Source: Cyanoderma ruficeps
Lineage: Eukaryota; Chordata; Aves; Passeriformes; Timaliidae
Length of the DNA: 64,000 nt
Assembly: GCA_008694505.1 (NCBI GenBank)
Contig: VZDJ01000034.1
Span: forward strand, 3,477,684 to 3,541,683
Reading direction: 5' to 3'
Shown: piece by piece, positions 46,346-58,985 of the stretch
Numbering within the stretch: the first letter of the stretch is position 1
Layout: every line of letters begins with the position of its first letter
Translations under genes and position numbers: made by a program
Notes under the pieces: generated by a model
Database searches by the model: none
What the model was told of the DNA's origin: nothing
Seen by the model: only the letters and a program-made list of their open reading frames with translations

Positions 46346-47399
46346 TGTCCCAGCCAGCAGCTGGCAATCCTGCTCTGTTCAGGGCCAGGAAAAGGAAAGA
46401 GGATCTGCTGCTCACCAGCACAGGGATGGCAAAGCCCTCAGGCACGTGCCCTGACAGGGAATTGATGCTCTGCCCAACCTCGAGAAAGTCCTGGGATGAT
46501 TTTTCCATAATGCCTCAGCTGTGGAGTTTGAGTTAATCATCTCTCTTGACTGGATCTGGAGCTGTCAGAAGCAGGCAGTGAGGAATAAGCACAGGAGGTG
46601 GGTAAGAGATGAAATTCCCGTTCTCAGGACTGGAAACTGAACAGGCGGTGCCAGTGTGTAACAAACGTGGAATAAATCCCTCACTGCACCCCCAGGACAG
46701 CCCCAGCCACAGCAGGCCTCACACCGTGGCACCACTTTGCACCAGACAAATGCCACATTTTGCAGAATTAATGCACTGTCTAGAATTCAAACCAACCAAC
46801 CAACCAAACAAGGAAAACCACCCTCCCTGAGATCTGGAATCTTATTGCCAAACATCCACCTGATGTTGCCCATTCCCAGCAGGGAGCTAAAGGGAAGAGC
46901 TGATCACACTGTCACTGGATAGGGCTGCTGAGATCCACCTGGGGAGCATCTCCTGCCAGTGGATATCCTGCCAAAATATCATGGATGCTTCTCTTCCCAC
47001 TGTAACATCTCTAGGGTATTCCAAAGTACTTTTCATCCTGACCCAAATGTTCTCATTTTTTCCGATTGTCTCCTTTTTTCCTCTGCTCTTTAAAAGAGTG
47101 TCTTGTTCTCAGCGGCATTTTCCCTTTTGTAAATGATCTGTTGGAGTAACTTGGAAAGATCAGCTTGTGGGACCCGAGAAACCCACAACTCTGACAGCCT
47201 GGTCCCACCAGCCAAACTGTGAAAAATCACCGTGCCTCCTGTTCTATTTCCTCGTATCCCCAACCTTTTATTGAGTCTGGAGACTAACACAGCCCTCACC
47301 ATCAACACTGGGATAAAGGCTCTTCTCTGTGCCTTTTCCAGACTTAAAACCAGATCTTTTATTAAACCACATTAACCTAAACATCCTCCCTTTATTCCT

Positions 47400-47720
47400 C
47401 CCCTGCTGGGTAAGGCCGTGTCAGAGCACGAGCTGCCAGGAACGCGCCGGGTGCTGCTGGAAGCTGTAAGAGAGGCCGACGGAACACACGGAGCAGAAAA
47501 CATAAACACACCAGGCTGACGTGTTCTGCGTGGATTAAACTGACCAGGGACATCATAATGACTTTTCTCAATTGTTATAAAGAAAAGCAGAGCCCGATAA
47601 ACATTTTCCATGCCCGGGCGTGCCAGGAAAAGTCGGTTTTTGAAAGCGAAAATGAAATCGCGGCGCTCTGCGGAGGTTCCGCTTGGGCAGGAGCAGCTCG
47701 GCTTGTCACAAAGCCCAGAC
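47400..47720. promoter_or_regulatory. Candidate conserved non-coding element
   Basis: Unique sequence with scattered CpGs and motif-dense AT segments, for example CATCATAATGACTTTTCTCA and AATCGCGGCGCTCTGCGG. It ends just before the 45-bp array. Compositional inference only. Confidence 0.22.
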
Positions 47721-47847
47721 TGTTTCAGTCTGCACGTGCTCGATGCTCTGCTGGGCTCTAGAGGCAGCATCGGCTCATGGATGGGACACGGGGAGCAGGA
47801 CAGGCCCCAGCTGTCCCAGCAGCTCCAGCTGCTTGTGGTTTCTGGAA

Positions 47848-48157
47848 GTGGCCACCGACCTCGGTCCTTTGGCTGTGTCACCATGTCTGGAAGGGGCCAC
47901 TGATCCCTGTCCCTTGGCTGTGTCACCATTTCCAGCAGTGGCCACTGATCCCTGTCCTTTGGCTGTGTCACCATTTCCAGCAGTGGCCACTGATCCCTGT
48001 CCCTTGGCTGTGTCACCATTTCCAGCAGTGGCCACTGATCCCTGTCCCTTGGCTGTGTCACCATTTCTGGAAGTGGCCACTGATCCCTGTCCCTTGGCTG
48101 TGTCACCATTTCCAGCAGTGGCCACTGGTCCCTGTCCCTTGGCTGTGTCACCATCAA
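47848..48157. repeat. Minisatellite, 45-bp unit, about seven copies
   Basis: The unit reads GTGGCCACTGATCCCTGTCC then CTTGGCTGTGTCACCATTTC then CAGCA. Copies are highly alike, so the array is fairly young. Confidence 0.95.
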
Positions 48158-49734
48158 TGTCCCCTTTTTGGGGAGTTCTCTGGAAGCCCAAGTGACAACA
48201 CCCACACATGTGAATGTCCTGGAGAGCTCTGTGCTGTGACACTGAGGTGGCAGCTCCAGGACACCTGGGTGTCACACACCTGTGACAGCTTTGGGGCTTT
48301 ATCTGCCCTGGCCCAGCCCTGGCAGTGACTCTCCAAGGAGGAACCAGTGGGAGAGGCAACTCTCTCTTCTGGCCACATCTTCACCATGAAAACCTAAGGC
48401 CCGAGTCACTTTTCTCTTCAGAACAAACCCATATTTGTGTTCCAGCTCCTTTTAACTTGAGCTTTTCTTCCTGGAAAAAAACCCCAAAAACAAAAAACGC
48501 AAACAAAACCTAAAAGACTAAGAAAAGGATTTCTGACTGTTGGTGGTGTGACCCCAGAATTCCAAGTGTTGTGCAGGTACTGCCTCGATGTGGAAGTATT
48601 TTTCCTCTCTTTTGTCCCCTGCATTGCCACTGAAAGCTGGCCCTTGAAACACTCAGGGAATTTTTTTACATCATATTTTTAAAAACGTCTCCAGGGTCTG
48701 ACACAGCCTTGGTTAGAGTCAAAATGTGTAATCTCCTGAGAGCTGGGCACGGGGTTGTGAGTCAGAGCCCAGCTCAGCAAACTCTCAGCTGGTTGTGCCA
48801 GGAGGCTTTGCCCTCACCCCAAATTCACTGTGACCCACAGGGACAGGTGTGACCACACCCCTTCCCTTCCCACCCACATTGCCCCAATTTCCTCTTTTTC
48901 CATACAATTCTCTGGAACTTAATACCCATTCCCACTTGTTTTCATGGCTGGAGCTCTCCTCATCCGGCTGCTGATGTTCCTTTGTGTAGGAAGTGCAGAG
49001 GATCATTTGGTCTTTCCCAGGGCCACCCAAAGGCTCAGGTCCCCCGTGAGTGATGACGTGGAGTTAATAATTCATCACCGCGCTGCCTGCCAAATTCTCC
49101 CAATCCAAATATGATCAATGGAAAAAAGCAGTTGGTTTATTGAGTTTCCTGTCAGTTTTATTTCCTGAGGACATGGGAGGGACTGCAGGGGATGCCTGCT
49201 GAGCAGAGAACGCTGCTGCAAAGTTGCACTGGATCGATGCAAGTTTGCCCAAAATAATTATTCTCTTAGGGAATGTTCAAGACACTCTGTGACACACCAA
49301 CCTCACGCAGCTGAAGCTTGGTGAGTTCAAAGCCTTTTGCCTGTGTTGCTGTTTTCTTAGAAACTTGAGAGACTTTGGAAATAAATATCTGCGCTTTAAA
49401 AGCCTGCTATTAATTTTTGTATAATCTGTTTAATTCTTGTGTTATCTGTACGAAATGGAGGTGGCTGGAAGGCAGAATATGGAAAAAAGGAGTCAGCAAA
49501 CACACTGCTGGTGGAGGCTGAGTGCTCCAGCACCTCTCCTCCTCTCTGGCAAATAAATCCAGTGTTTGCTCCCTGCTGCATCTGCCTGCAGATGAATTCT
49601 GCAACCACAACAGGACCCCTCTGCACCGAGGGTCTCTCAGTGCCACACAAGGAACCCAGACTGAGTCAATCCTCCTGTGCAGGTCAAATGTTCCAACAAA
49701 AATAAAGGGGAAAACAGGTGAAAATGAGGGTTTA

Positions 49735-49948
49735 GATTGGCTGCTGTGAAGAAATTCTTCCCCATGAGGGTGGAGAGGCCCTGGCACGGGGTGCCCAGAG
49801 AAGCTGTAGCTGCCCCTGGATCCCTGGAAGGGTCCAAGGCCAGGTTGGAGCAACCTGGGATAGTGGAAATTCTCCCTGCCAAGGCAGGGGGTGAGATGGG
49901 ATGATATTTAAGGTCCCTTGCAACCCAAACCAGCCTGGGATTGTGGAA
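49735..49948 (+). mobile_element. CR1 LINE 3' end
   Basis: Contains GAAGAAATTCTTCCCCATGA, GGTGCCCAGAGAAGCTGTAG, CCTGGATCCCTGGAAGGGTC, and ends near AACCCAAACCAGCCTGGGAT. A 5'-truncated non-coding copy. Confidence 0.93.
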
Positions 49949-50529
49949 TTCTCGGAGTGCTCAGCACACAGGTGAGCTTGGCATGGCCACAGGGAGTGGG
50001 AAGCAGGAGAGGTGTGGTGGACTGGGGTGTGATAAAGACGAAAGCAGGACAAGTGTGATGCTCACCCACCTCCCAGAGCAATGACAAGGGATTCTGGCCA
50101 CACAGAAGATCAGAGCCCTTCCTCCTAAAGCCTCGAGCACAGCAACTTTTGGGTGTCCCCGTGGTGCTGTTCCTGACCCCATAACTGCCTCGGTGCTGAG
50201 CGGAGCAGCCTCGCCCCGTGGAGCTCTTTGGGAATCAGCAAACCCCACCCTCCCCTCCAGCCCCAGCAACAAACACTGCCCAGGAAAAGGGTCTGCAGAG
50301 GTGGATTGGATTGTTTTCCCTCACACATGGAGAGCTGGGGTCTGGGCTGGGCACAGAAAGCCCCCAGTGTTTGCCTAAGATGGGATCTTACTTTCTCCGT
50401 CCCTTTCAAGTGCCCAGACCCTCGCAGGTGTGCGCTGCTTCATTTTCCCTCTTCTCCTTTCTTCCCTCCCTTTTTTCTTTTTTTTTTTTTCATTTTTTTT
50501 TTTTGGGAAAGATTGATTACAGGCTAAGC

Positions 50530-50900
50530 AGAGCTCCTTTAGCCAGCCCTCCCATCTCTAATTATTAGCACTGCCAACTTTTCCAGCACAATGCTCAGTG
50601 TCAGATAAACGAAATCTGTTCCTGTCTGTTCTGTAACTGATATCAGCTCTATAGTGACCGTCCCTGACCTCAGGACCCCAGGCTTTGTTTGCTGCTACAT
50701 CTTTACTCTGCTGAGAATGGAGCCTACACACATCAAAAAAATCACCAATATTAATTAAACCCCAGATACTGTTATCAACTTCGGTGAATAATGGGCTTTG
50801 TCGAGCCGCACGGAGTGGCCTCAGCGAGACTTTGCTACCGACAACATTCAAAATATTAGATTTCCAATACTTCTTTCATCTTGCCCACAAACCTCTTTGA
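50530..50900. promoter_or_regulatory. Candidate conserved non-coding element
   Basis: Unique sequence with TCTCTAATTATTAGCACTGC, CCAATATTAATTAAACCCC and isolated CpGs (GTCGAGCCGCACGGAGTGG) in an otherwise AT-rich context. CpG retention outside an island can indicate constraint. No alignment was possible. Confidence 0.32.
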
Positions 50901-51676
50901 ATTAGTGGTTGTTGCACCGCAGCAGTCAGAAATCTGTTAAAAATCTATCTGTGCACAGAGCAATGTGATACAGACACACGCTTAGATCCCGAATCACCCT
51001 TTTTCTAATGGAAAAAAATAATAATTAACCATGTTATTAAATATGTAAATGCCCACACTCTGCTGGAGAATGGATATTCTGGCAGTGTGGATATTGGGGT
51101 GATGTCTGGCACAACAGGCTCCAAGTAACAGAATTTGGGATTTGTGAGTGCAAATGATGGGAATAACAGCATCACCTGGGAGCAGTGTCAATTTTTACAA
51201 ATACCTCAGCACAGCAGAAATACTCAGACCTGGAATTTACCAACACCCTGTGACTGAAGGAATTGAGGTAAGGGATTCACACAGGCAGGACAGAATCCAT
51301 CCCCAAATCTGGGGATCCCGCTTTATTCCTGAGTGACTTTTTTAGGCTTTATGTCAGAATTAGGCACCTGCAGGAGCCATTTGGGGCACTTCTAAGCCAC
51401 CAGAGCTAAGGGAGAACACGTTTACAAGGGAATTTTTTTTAAGCCTGATGTGTGAAACCTTCCTTTTTAGTTCAGATCTAGAGAATATTCAGACTGTAGA
51501 CATTTTCCTCTGAAACTTCACAGCCAAGCCCGGCTGTCACAACACTGAGCTGGCTCCCTTTCCCCTGCTGACTGCAATGGGAATTATGTAATTGTGCCTA
51601 AGAGGGCTGGTCCCAACTCCAGACACTTCTGTCAGGCACAGAGAGAGGGTGGGAGACAAAACAACAGCAAATGGGT

Positions 51677-51703
51677 TAATAATAATAATAATAATAACAA
51701 TAG
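51677..51703. repeat. (AAT)n microsatellite at a gap edge
   Basis: Eight or so AAT units run to the assembly gap. Confidence 0.88.
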
Positions 51704-51744
51704 NNNNNNNNNNNNNNNNNNNNNNNNNNNNNNNNNNNNNNNNN
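51704..51744. other. Assembly gap, 41 N
   Basis: Undetermined bases directly after the AAT microsatellite; probably an unresolved continuation of it. Confidence 0.97.
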
Positions 51745-52317
51745 TTTCCCACTTGAGTTCTAAAATCAAAAGCAATGAAAAGGAAATTTTTCAGCACTGC
51801 AGCATTTCTAGGGCCTGACCAACATCAGTGAGCGAATCCAGTTCCAGTCTCACGTTTCTTCAGCACATCCCAAATCATGACAATCCCTGATTTGGAAGGA
51901 ATTTAACCCATTTTCCCTCTGCAGCCGTGAGGGCATTGCTGGTTCATTGAGCTGTGACACCCCCCGTGAAACACCAGCTCCTCACACCTGGGATCCCACG
52001 GTTTTCCTGAGGAATCCTCGGCCCCAGCATGGGGCAACATTCCCAGGGCTCCCTGGAACACCGAAAGGAGCTGAGAATCGATTTTTAAATATTCGTTACA
52101 AGCTCACATCTCTAATCAACACAAAAACATCTACTGTAATAATTTCAATGTTCCTCCTGTTAATTATTTCGTTAGCTTTATTGGTTGGATAAGTTTCTGA
52201 TTTTCCAGTCCTTTGGATTTCCATATGGATTGGAGGCAAGGCTGAGATGTTTCCTGTCTGGAGAGGGATGCCTGACTGTGCTTTGGTACCATTTATTGGA
52301 ATCCAATAAATTTGATA

Positions 52318-52535
52318 TTAAGAAGAAATTCTTCCCCGTGAGGGTGGGCAGGCCCTGGCACGGGGTGCCCAGAGAAGCTGTGGCTGCCCCTGGATCCCTG
52401 GAAGTGTCCAAGGCCAGGTTGGATGGGGTTGGGAGCAAACTGGGATAGTGGAAGGTGTCCCTGCCCGTGGCAGGGGGTGGAACTGGGTGGGATTTAAGAT
52501 CCCTTCCAACCCAAACCATCCCATAATTCTGGGAT
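52318..52535 (+). mobile_element. CR1 LINE 3' end
   Basis: Contains AAGAAATTCTTCCCCGTGAG, GTGGGCAGGCCCTGGCACGG, CTGTGGCTGCCCCTGGATCC, AAGTGTCCAAGGCCAGGTTG and CCCTTCCAACCCAAACCATC. It is the best-preserved copy in the window. Confidence 0.96.
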
Positions 52536-53112
52536 TTTCCGGTTGTTTTCTTGCAGGCTGCAAAGACACCTCACAAGAAACCGGAAACCTGCATTTTCTA
52601 TAAAATAAATATAATCACCCTTCACGGGCGGTGAGAGAATGCATTTTATGTTAATTACTGCTAAGTAATTAAATAGATTTCTTTTTCAGCCCCCCGATCC
52701 TTTGCCTCCTCACCACATCTGCCCTGTTCAAGTCTGGTTGTTTTCCCCGTCCTTAAAATCCAGGTGAATCAGCACAAATGGCATTTTTGACACCCTCAGT
52801 GTTGTCCTTCCTCCCTAAACTCATTTTTCCCCCAACTTCTTTCCATGCCTGTTCCTAAAGCCCCGTTGATTACCTGGATAATTGACTGGTGCTGCCGGTA
52901 ACAGCACCACAGACTAATTGAAATGTATGAGAAACAATTAAGGGTAATTGGAATCAATTAATTGACGATTTTTCCGTGCTCGGAACCGCTGCTTTATGCA
53001 GGCAAATCCTGATTGCATTCCCACAGGCTGGGAAAAACCCAGAAAAGCTGAAATCGCCCTGTGGATTTTGAAGTGAAACTCTGCTCTTTGCAGCGGGGCA
53101 GTTTCTGTTTGA

Positions 53113-53378
53113 GGAAAGGAAAGGAAAGGAAAGGAAAGGAAAGGAAAGGAAAGGAAAGGAAAGGAAAGGAAAGGAAAGGAAAGGAAAGGAAAGGAAAGGA
53201 AAGGAAAGGAAAGGAAAGGAAAGGAAAGGAAAGGAAAGGAAAGGAAAGGAAAGGAAAGGAAAGGAAAGGAAAGGAAAGAAAAGGAAAGGAAAGGAAAGGA
53301 AAGGAAAGGAAAGGAAAGGAAAGGAAAGGAAAGGAAAGGAAAGGAAAGGAAAGGAAAGGAAAGGAAAGGAAAGGAAAG
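53113..53378. repeat. (GGAAA)n pentanucleotide microsatellite, about 53 units
   Basis: An almost perfect array of 266 bp with one substitution, at 53279. It is pure purine on the plus strand and pyrimidine in the PRDM16 transcript. The five-base period gives open reading in several frames, which has no coding meaning. Confidence 0.98.
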
Positions 53379-55358
53379 ATGAGCATCCACAGTGGACACA
53401 TGGATATCTTTGGGGTGTCACCAGCTGGATTTTCCCCTCAGCCCTCCCCAAGGCAGGGTGGGTTTGACAACCAGAGCAGTGTTTGAGGTGACCCTCCCCG
53501 AGCCCCACTGACACTCACAGGTTATTCCTCAAGGATAACTAACGTCCCAAAACCTCCCTCAGAATTCTGTGGGGAGCACCAGAGGTTTGACTTCCTTTCA
53601 GACTCAAAATGTTCCTGGAAAGGGAAAAACGTGGTGAGAGAGAAGCCGGGAAATGCCCTCACACATGAGGAGGCCGGAGAGGGAAAGCACCAGGGGGATA
53701 GGGAGGGACATCATCCCTGTCCCCAAACACCAGCTGCTGGCATCGCTGGGGTTGTCAGTGCCCCAAACAGCCCCTGAGGCTGCCTGGCCGTGAGCAGAGC
53801 CTCCCGTCAGGGTTAAGTTTAGTGTCTGTTCCTTATCAGATGAGAGCAGGCTGGAGTTTCAGCATCCTGACTCCTGCCATTCTCCCGCATTCATTCCCAC
53901 TTCCTGCTCGCTGAAAGTCAAGCTGCCATTCACAAAAGAGGGGCCTTATCTCCTTACCTCTTGACCCTGAATCATGGCTGCAAACACAGGGTTTCCTTTC
54001 TGCCAGCACCAAACAGGTGGCAAAGTCCCTTTGGCTCTGGGTCTTGAGAGAATAAAAGAGAACATCGTCCTCTGGTTTGTCTTTGGGGTGTTGGAGGTGG
54101 CAGATCTCAAGCTGCAAAACCCCTTTAAAATGTCCCCTTTATAAAGCAAGCTGCCCTTTATAAACAGAGCTGAGCAATTAGGAGCTTATCTGCACTCAGA
54201 TCAGAATTGCCTCGAATTATGGGGAATTTCAGCGATAAAAACGGGCGGGTTTGGGGGGATGTCCTTTGTCTCCGAAGCCCAAAATTCAACTGGCTCCTTC
54301 CCTGAGGATGCCCTGCACAGCAGCTCTTATCAGAGCTCCCTCTCAGCCCCAGGCTGGCTGTGGAGGAGCTTTATCACATCTCACAGCCAGAGCACTTGAG
54401 CTGAGGAGCTTCGGTGGGGAAAGGACTCGAGACAATTAAGGGAACTACAACACGAGTGCCCCTGAAAACTTCAAGTGGCAGAAATACGTGTGCCTTGTTA
54501 AGGGTTTGGGAGGAAAACCGTTTGTTGGTGAGACAATATTTAAACTTCTTCCCATCAAAATTAACTGCCAGCCTTCAGAAAGCCAAGGATTTTTGGGTTT
54601 GGGGTTTAAACCATGTTTAAAGAATGTGTTAGCCCTGTGGGCTGAGGCTCTGCCCAGTGGCTGGGCACTGTCCTGGTGTGTGAGCAGATCCTCAGCCTGC
54701 AGTTTTATTTAATAATTTGCAAATTAAAACGACATAAAAACTCCAAGCCTGACACCAAAACCGCTTTCTACATCTGCGCTTACTGAAATTTTTGCAACGA
54801 CTTCTTCTCAGCTGTATTTTAACGCTGAAGTGCTGGAATTCCTCTGGCAATTCCAGGGGGGAGAGGCTGATCCCAATCCCTGTGCAGCACCTGGCTGCTG
54901 CCTGTGGGAGGTGTCCTTAAATCCCCATCCTGCCCTTCTCACTGAGGAGGAGAATATTCCTCAAGGGAATCATCCCCCAGGCTGGGATGGGGCAGCCCCC
55001 GAGGAAAAACCAGCCAGGATGCCACAAGTATTTATTAAAAAGAACCCAGTGCTACCTCTGTCCCCTTGGCTCAGGCGTCCAGGGTCAGATAAAAGTGACA
55101 TGAAAGCATTTCTGCTGCCTGTGCCCCAGCGGGACAGTGCGAGGTGACAGTGCACAGTTGTCCCCACATTGTTGGGCAAAGGATGTCATGTCCCAGATAG
55201 CGGCAAGAGCCTGCCCTGAACAACGTGTCTGGGCCCTTTGAACTCGTGATGAGCTCTGGGTGTTCTCTCCTCTTTATTTTTGTCACTGCTCCAGACCCCG
55301 GGGCAGGTGGTGAGGAAGGATCAGGAGCAGCCAAGGCTCGGTGTGAGGGGCAGGGGAT

Positions 55359-55635
55359 GCACAGCCCGGGGCTGGGGCAGGAATGAGCCCAGGGCACAGG
55401 GAATTTCAGGATGCACAGCCCGGGGCTGGGGCAGGAATGAGCCCAGGGCACAGGGAATTTCAGGATGCACAGCCCAGGGCTGGGGCAGGAATGAGCCCAG
55501 GGCACAGGGATGTTCAGGATGCACAGCCCGGGGCTGGGGCAGGAATGAGCCCAGGGCACAGGGATTTTCAGGATGCACAGCCCGGGGCTGGGGCAGGAAT
55601 GAGCCCAGGGCACAGGGATGTTCAGGATGCGCAGC
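55359..55635. repeat. Minisatellite, 54-bp unit, five copies
   Basis: The unit starts GCACAGCCCGGGGCTGGGGC, continues AGGAATGAGCCCAGGGCACA and ends GGGAATTTCAGGAT. Starts are at 55359, 55413, 55467, 55521 and 55575. Copies differ mainly in AATTTC versus ATGTTC versus ATTTTC. Confidence 0.95.
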
Positions 55636-56847
55636 AGTTTCCTTTGGTTTGAAAAGAGAAAACCAGAAATCCTACCCCAAAAAATTCTCCCGTTCCCTGA
55701 GAATCCCACACCAATCCCTAAACAGGGAACAGGGAAAAACTCCTTCCCCTCCTGCAAGAGCCAGGCTCCTCCTTCCAAAGGAATTGAGGATTGCCATCCT
55801 TTTTACATTAAATATTTGGGAAGAATCTTCTGAAGGAAGAGTTTGGAAGGATGTTTCTGGTGAGATTTCCCATTTCCAAAATGCTGCTGTAATTAAATCA
55901 TCCCGGTTCAACTTCTGAATGTTGGACTGCATCAACAGGTGATTAGAGGAACTTTGAGCTTCACTTTCATCCTCTCTTAATTGGTTTATCACCTTTCCAA
56001 GCAGCCTGAACAAACAGGTTGATCTGGGATGAATTATTCAGGAGACCTTTCTCCCCAGCCAGGAGAAAGGAAAACGTCCTCATTTCACAACGTTTTTATT
56101 AGAGGATATAAAGGTGAGAAATTCTTCCTCAATATCCTTTCCCTGCCTTTAAACAGCCCAGCTGCAGCATCCCAGGTGTCAGTGCAATGGATTTCACATG
56201 ATCAGCAGGTGAGGGAGATGGAATATTCCATATCAGAGCCGGGAACAGCCCGAAGGTCAAATAAATAACTTATTGTCAGCACAAAGAGAATTACTGTAAC
56301 AAACCCATCCAACTCTGCCCTAATTGCGGATGGATCTGTGGGAAATGATTCCTGATGCACAGAAAGGTGGTTGGGGAAGGGATCTGTGAAATGGGGGCAG
56401 CAGCTGAGTCCTTTCATACCAGGTACACGGGTTAAAAAAAATTGGGTTGATCCCAGAGCAAATGTAGGAAGAGCTGGCCCAAAGTTGTCCATCGTGACCT
56501 ACTGCTGCAGTCATCACTGATCCCGCAGAAGGCACAGAAAGTTTTCCTTTGGGAGCTTTGGTTTGGGGTTTTTTTCAGAATGTTTGGATATTTTGCATGC
56601 CTGAGGTGAAACATGAAAGGCTGAGGTTGTCAGCGGGGCTGTGCACCCCGTGTGTGAGAAGGGAAAGAGGGAGAATTCCTTTTGGAGTGCCCAGAGCACA
56701 GGATTTACAGGACTGAAACTCCACGGAATTAAGAAACTTCTGAAAGGGTGTCCCTGCCTTGTCCTGTCTGTCACCCATTAATTCTCAGTTCAGAGCTGTG
56801 CTGTGAGGGCTAAACCTCAGCTTTAGAGAACACTGGGACACTTCCTA

Positions 56848-57055
56848 GAATCACAGAGAGTCATGGAATCTTGGAAAAGACCTCCAAGGTCATCGAGTCC
56901 AACCTGTGCCCCATCCCCACCTCGTCACCAGCCCAGAGCACTCAGTGCCACCTCCAGCCCTTCCTTGGACACCTCCAGGGATGGGCACTCCAAACCAACC
57001 TGGGCAGCCCCTGCCAAGGCCTGAGCACCCTTTCCAAGGAGAAATTTCCTGTAAC
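56848..57055 (-). mobile_element. CR1 LINE fragment, minus orientation
   Basis: Begins AGAATCACAGAGAGTCATGG, then GACCTCCAAGGTCATCGAGT, AGCACTCAGTGCCACCTCCA and CTGAGCACCCTTTCCAAGGA. Same family and orientation as the copy at 39566 but shorter. Confidence 0.9.
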
Positions 57056-57374
57056 AATCACGTAGGGCTGTGTTATAACCAGAAAAACGTCCAGCTCCAA
57101 ATACCCACCCCACAAATCCCATCCCAAGGCAGCAATTCCCCCTCCAATAACCTCAGAAGGAGATCAGCTCTGTCCCAACCCCAGCAAGGGGCAGGAGGAA
57201 ACACCCTGAGCCACAGGCAGGTTCTGTGCACCCACCCAGGGCACTGCCTTCCTTCAGCCTCCGTTTTTCCCACTGGGACAAACTCCCCCAAGGATATTTT
57301 CTGTTTTTCCCCCCTCAGCACTTACGGTAGCGCGGCGTGAACGTGCTGTGCCTTCAGCCTGCCCTGATAACAGG

Positions 57375-57437
57375 TTATCTCCATCCCAGCTTATCTCCAT
57401 CACAGTTATCTCCATCCCAGGTTATCTCCATCACAGC
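57375..57437. repeat. Short tandem array, 15-16-bp unit, four copies
   Basis: The unit is TTATCTCCATCCCAG with C/G spacer; TTATCT resembles a GATA-factor site in reverse orientation (AGATAA). Confidence 0.88.
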
Positions 57438-58954
57438 TCGGGCCTCCCAGCAGGACAGATGCCTGGCAGTTGACTGAAAGCTGATTCCTGTCAGGAGCTA
57501 TTTTCTCCCCGAAACAGAGGAGACATTGTGCCCCTTGGTGCTCGAGTGTGGCCTCGGCTACTGCCAAAAGACCACCTTTTTGTTTTTTTTTTTCCCTTTC
57601 CTTCCCTGAGACAAAACAGAATCCCCCNTCCCCCTGCTGTCAGCTCTATCTGGAGCTGCTGAAAGGGGATGTATAAGGGCAGTAATGCTGCTGGGGAGAT
57701 AACTGTCAAACAGCATGAAAACCCCTGCCTGTCTGCCCACGGAGGGAATGAAGCTCCATGGAGGCTACAACTCAATGCTCAACAGCTCCTGGCATCTGTG
57801 AGGTCTCTTTCTTAGCTGCTTTTTAATGCCCTGGTGAAAGGAAACGCTGTGGGATTCAAAACCTGCTTCTGCTCACCCAGCTGAGCCACTGGGTGGTTGC
57901 TGGAGATGTGGAAACAGGCATTGTTCCCCTTGGAAGGGGAAATGGGAGGAAAAACAGGGAGCTCTGCTGCACACAGCAGGGATGTGAAGCAGATTTTCAA
58001 CCTGCTTTACAGTGCTGGGCCAGGAAAACAGATAAAAATAATTGTCAATGTGTACCAGAGACACAAGAACAACACTGAGTTGCTGAGAGTCACCAAAGGC
58101 TTTTGATGCTGCAGTCACACAAAACCACACACAAAGCAGTTTGCACCCACATCAGAATAGGAACTGTGATGGAAGTGTATTAAAAAGTTATAGAGGTCGT
58201 TAAAAGAGGATTAAATATGGGATTGATGAACATATCCCTCTCAAAATTACACTATTTGTAGTTTTATTCTAGAAACAGGCAACTTAAAGTTTCCCTCTGA
58301 ACACCACAGTGGTCAGGAGCCAATCCCCACATTATTCCACCCAAAAGCACCTCCTGGGCAGTGGCTCATTGGGATGAACTCCCAAAGCTCCTTTAAGGGG
58401 TGTCAGGAGCTCAGAACCCCTCTGTGAGCCCCAGCTCTGGGTCAGAGGCTGCAGCTGTCAGTCAGGGGGTTCAGTCAGGGGGTTCAGTCACCACATCTGA
58501 CAGACCCTACAAGCTTCAATCTGCAAGACACAAAACCGTCCCTTGCACAAACAAGCACGCTGGGAACAGCAGGTAATGGGAAAGAAGTAAAAAAAAAAAG
58601 GGCAAAAAGTGTAAATTCCAATTGAAAATCCTCCAAACCCCATCCATGTCACAAAACAGAAAAGATGAAGTTGATGAAGTTACATAATCCATATGGAGAA
58701 TGCTCCTCATTTTTAGGCAGTATTTGGGAATGAAGAGAAAGCAAATTTCACCAGCATAAGGAAAAGGCTTTAATGTCCAGCCCTTAAACCCCTGAATATC
58801 ACAGTCAGCTGGGCCAGTCCAGATTTGATGATGTTTGCCCTCCTAAAAATCTCTCTGCAAAATCAAAGCCATTGAGGCAACCCAAAGTCAAGTTCAAAAT
58901 TATTGGTTGGCAGCAACTTCCACAAACCATCCATGCCTATCCCTGTAAATACAG

Positions 58955-58985
58955 GTATTTTATATATGTGTGTGTGTGTATATAC
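58955..58985. repeat. (TA/TG)n microsatellite
   Basis: TATATATGTGTGTGTGTGTA followed by TATAC. Confidence 0.8.

Noticed and set aside
45834..46508. Open frames encoding HAGMVPMQGL-like repeats
   Set aside because: They are translations of the 17-bp minisatellite; three units of 17 bp make 51 bp, which preserves frame by chance.
52938..53514. Open frames on both strands around the GGAAA array
   Set aside because: A five-base repeat without stop codons stays open in multiple frames; the products are pure KGKERKGKER or LSFPFLSFPF repeats.
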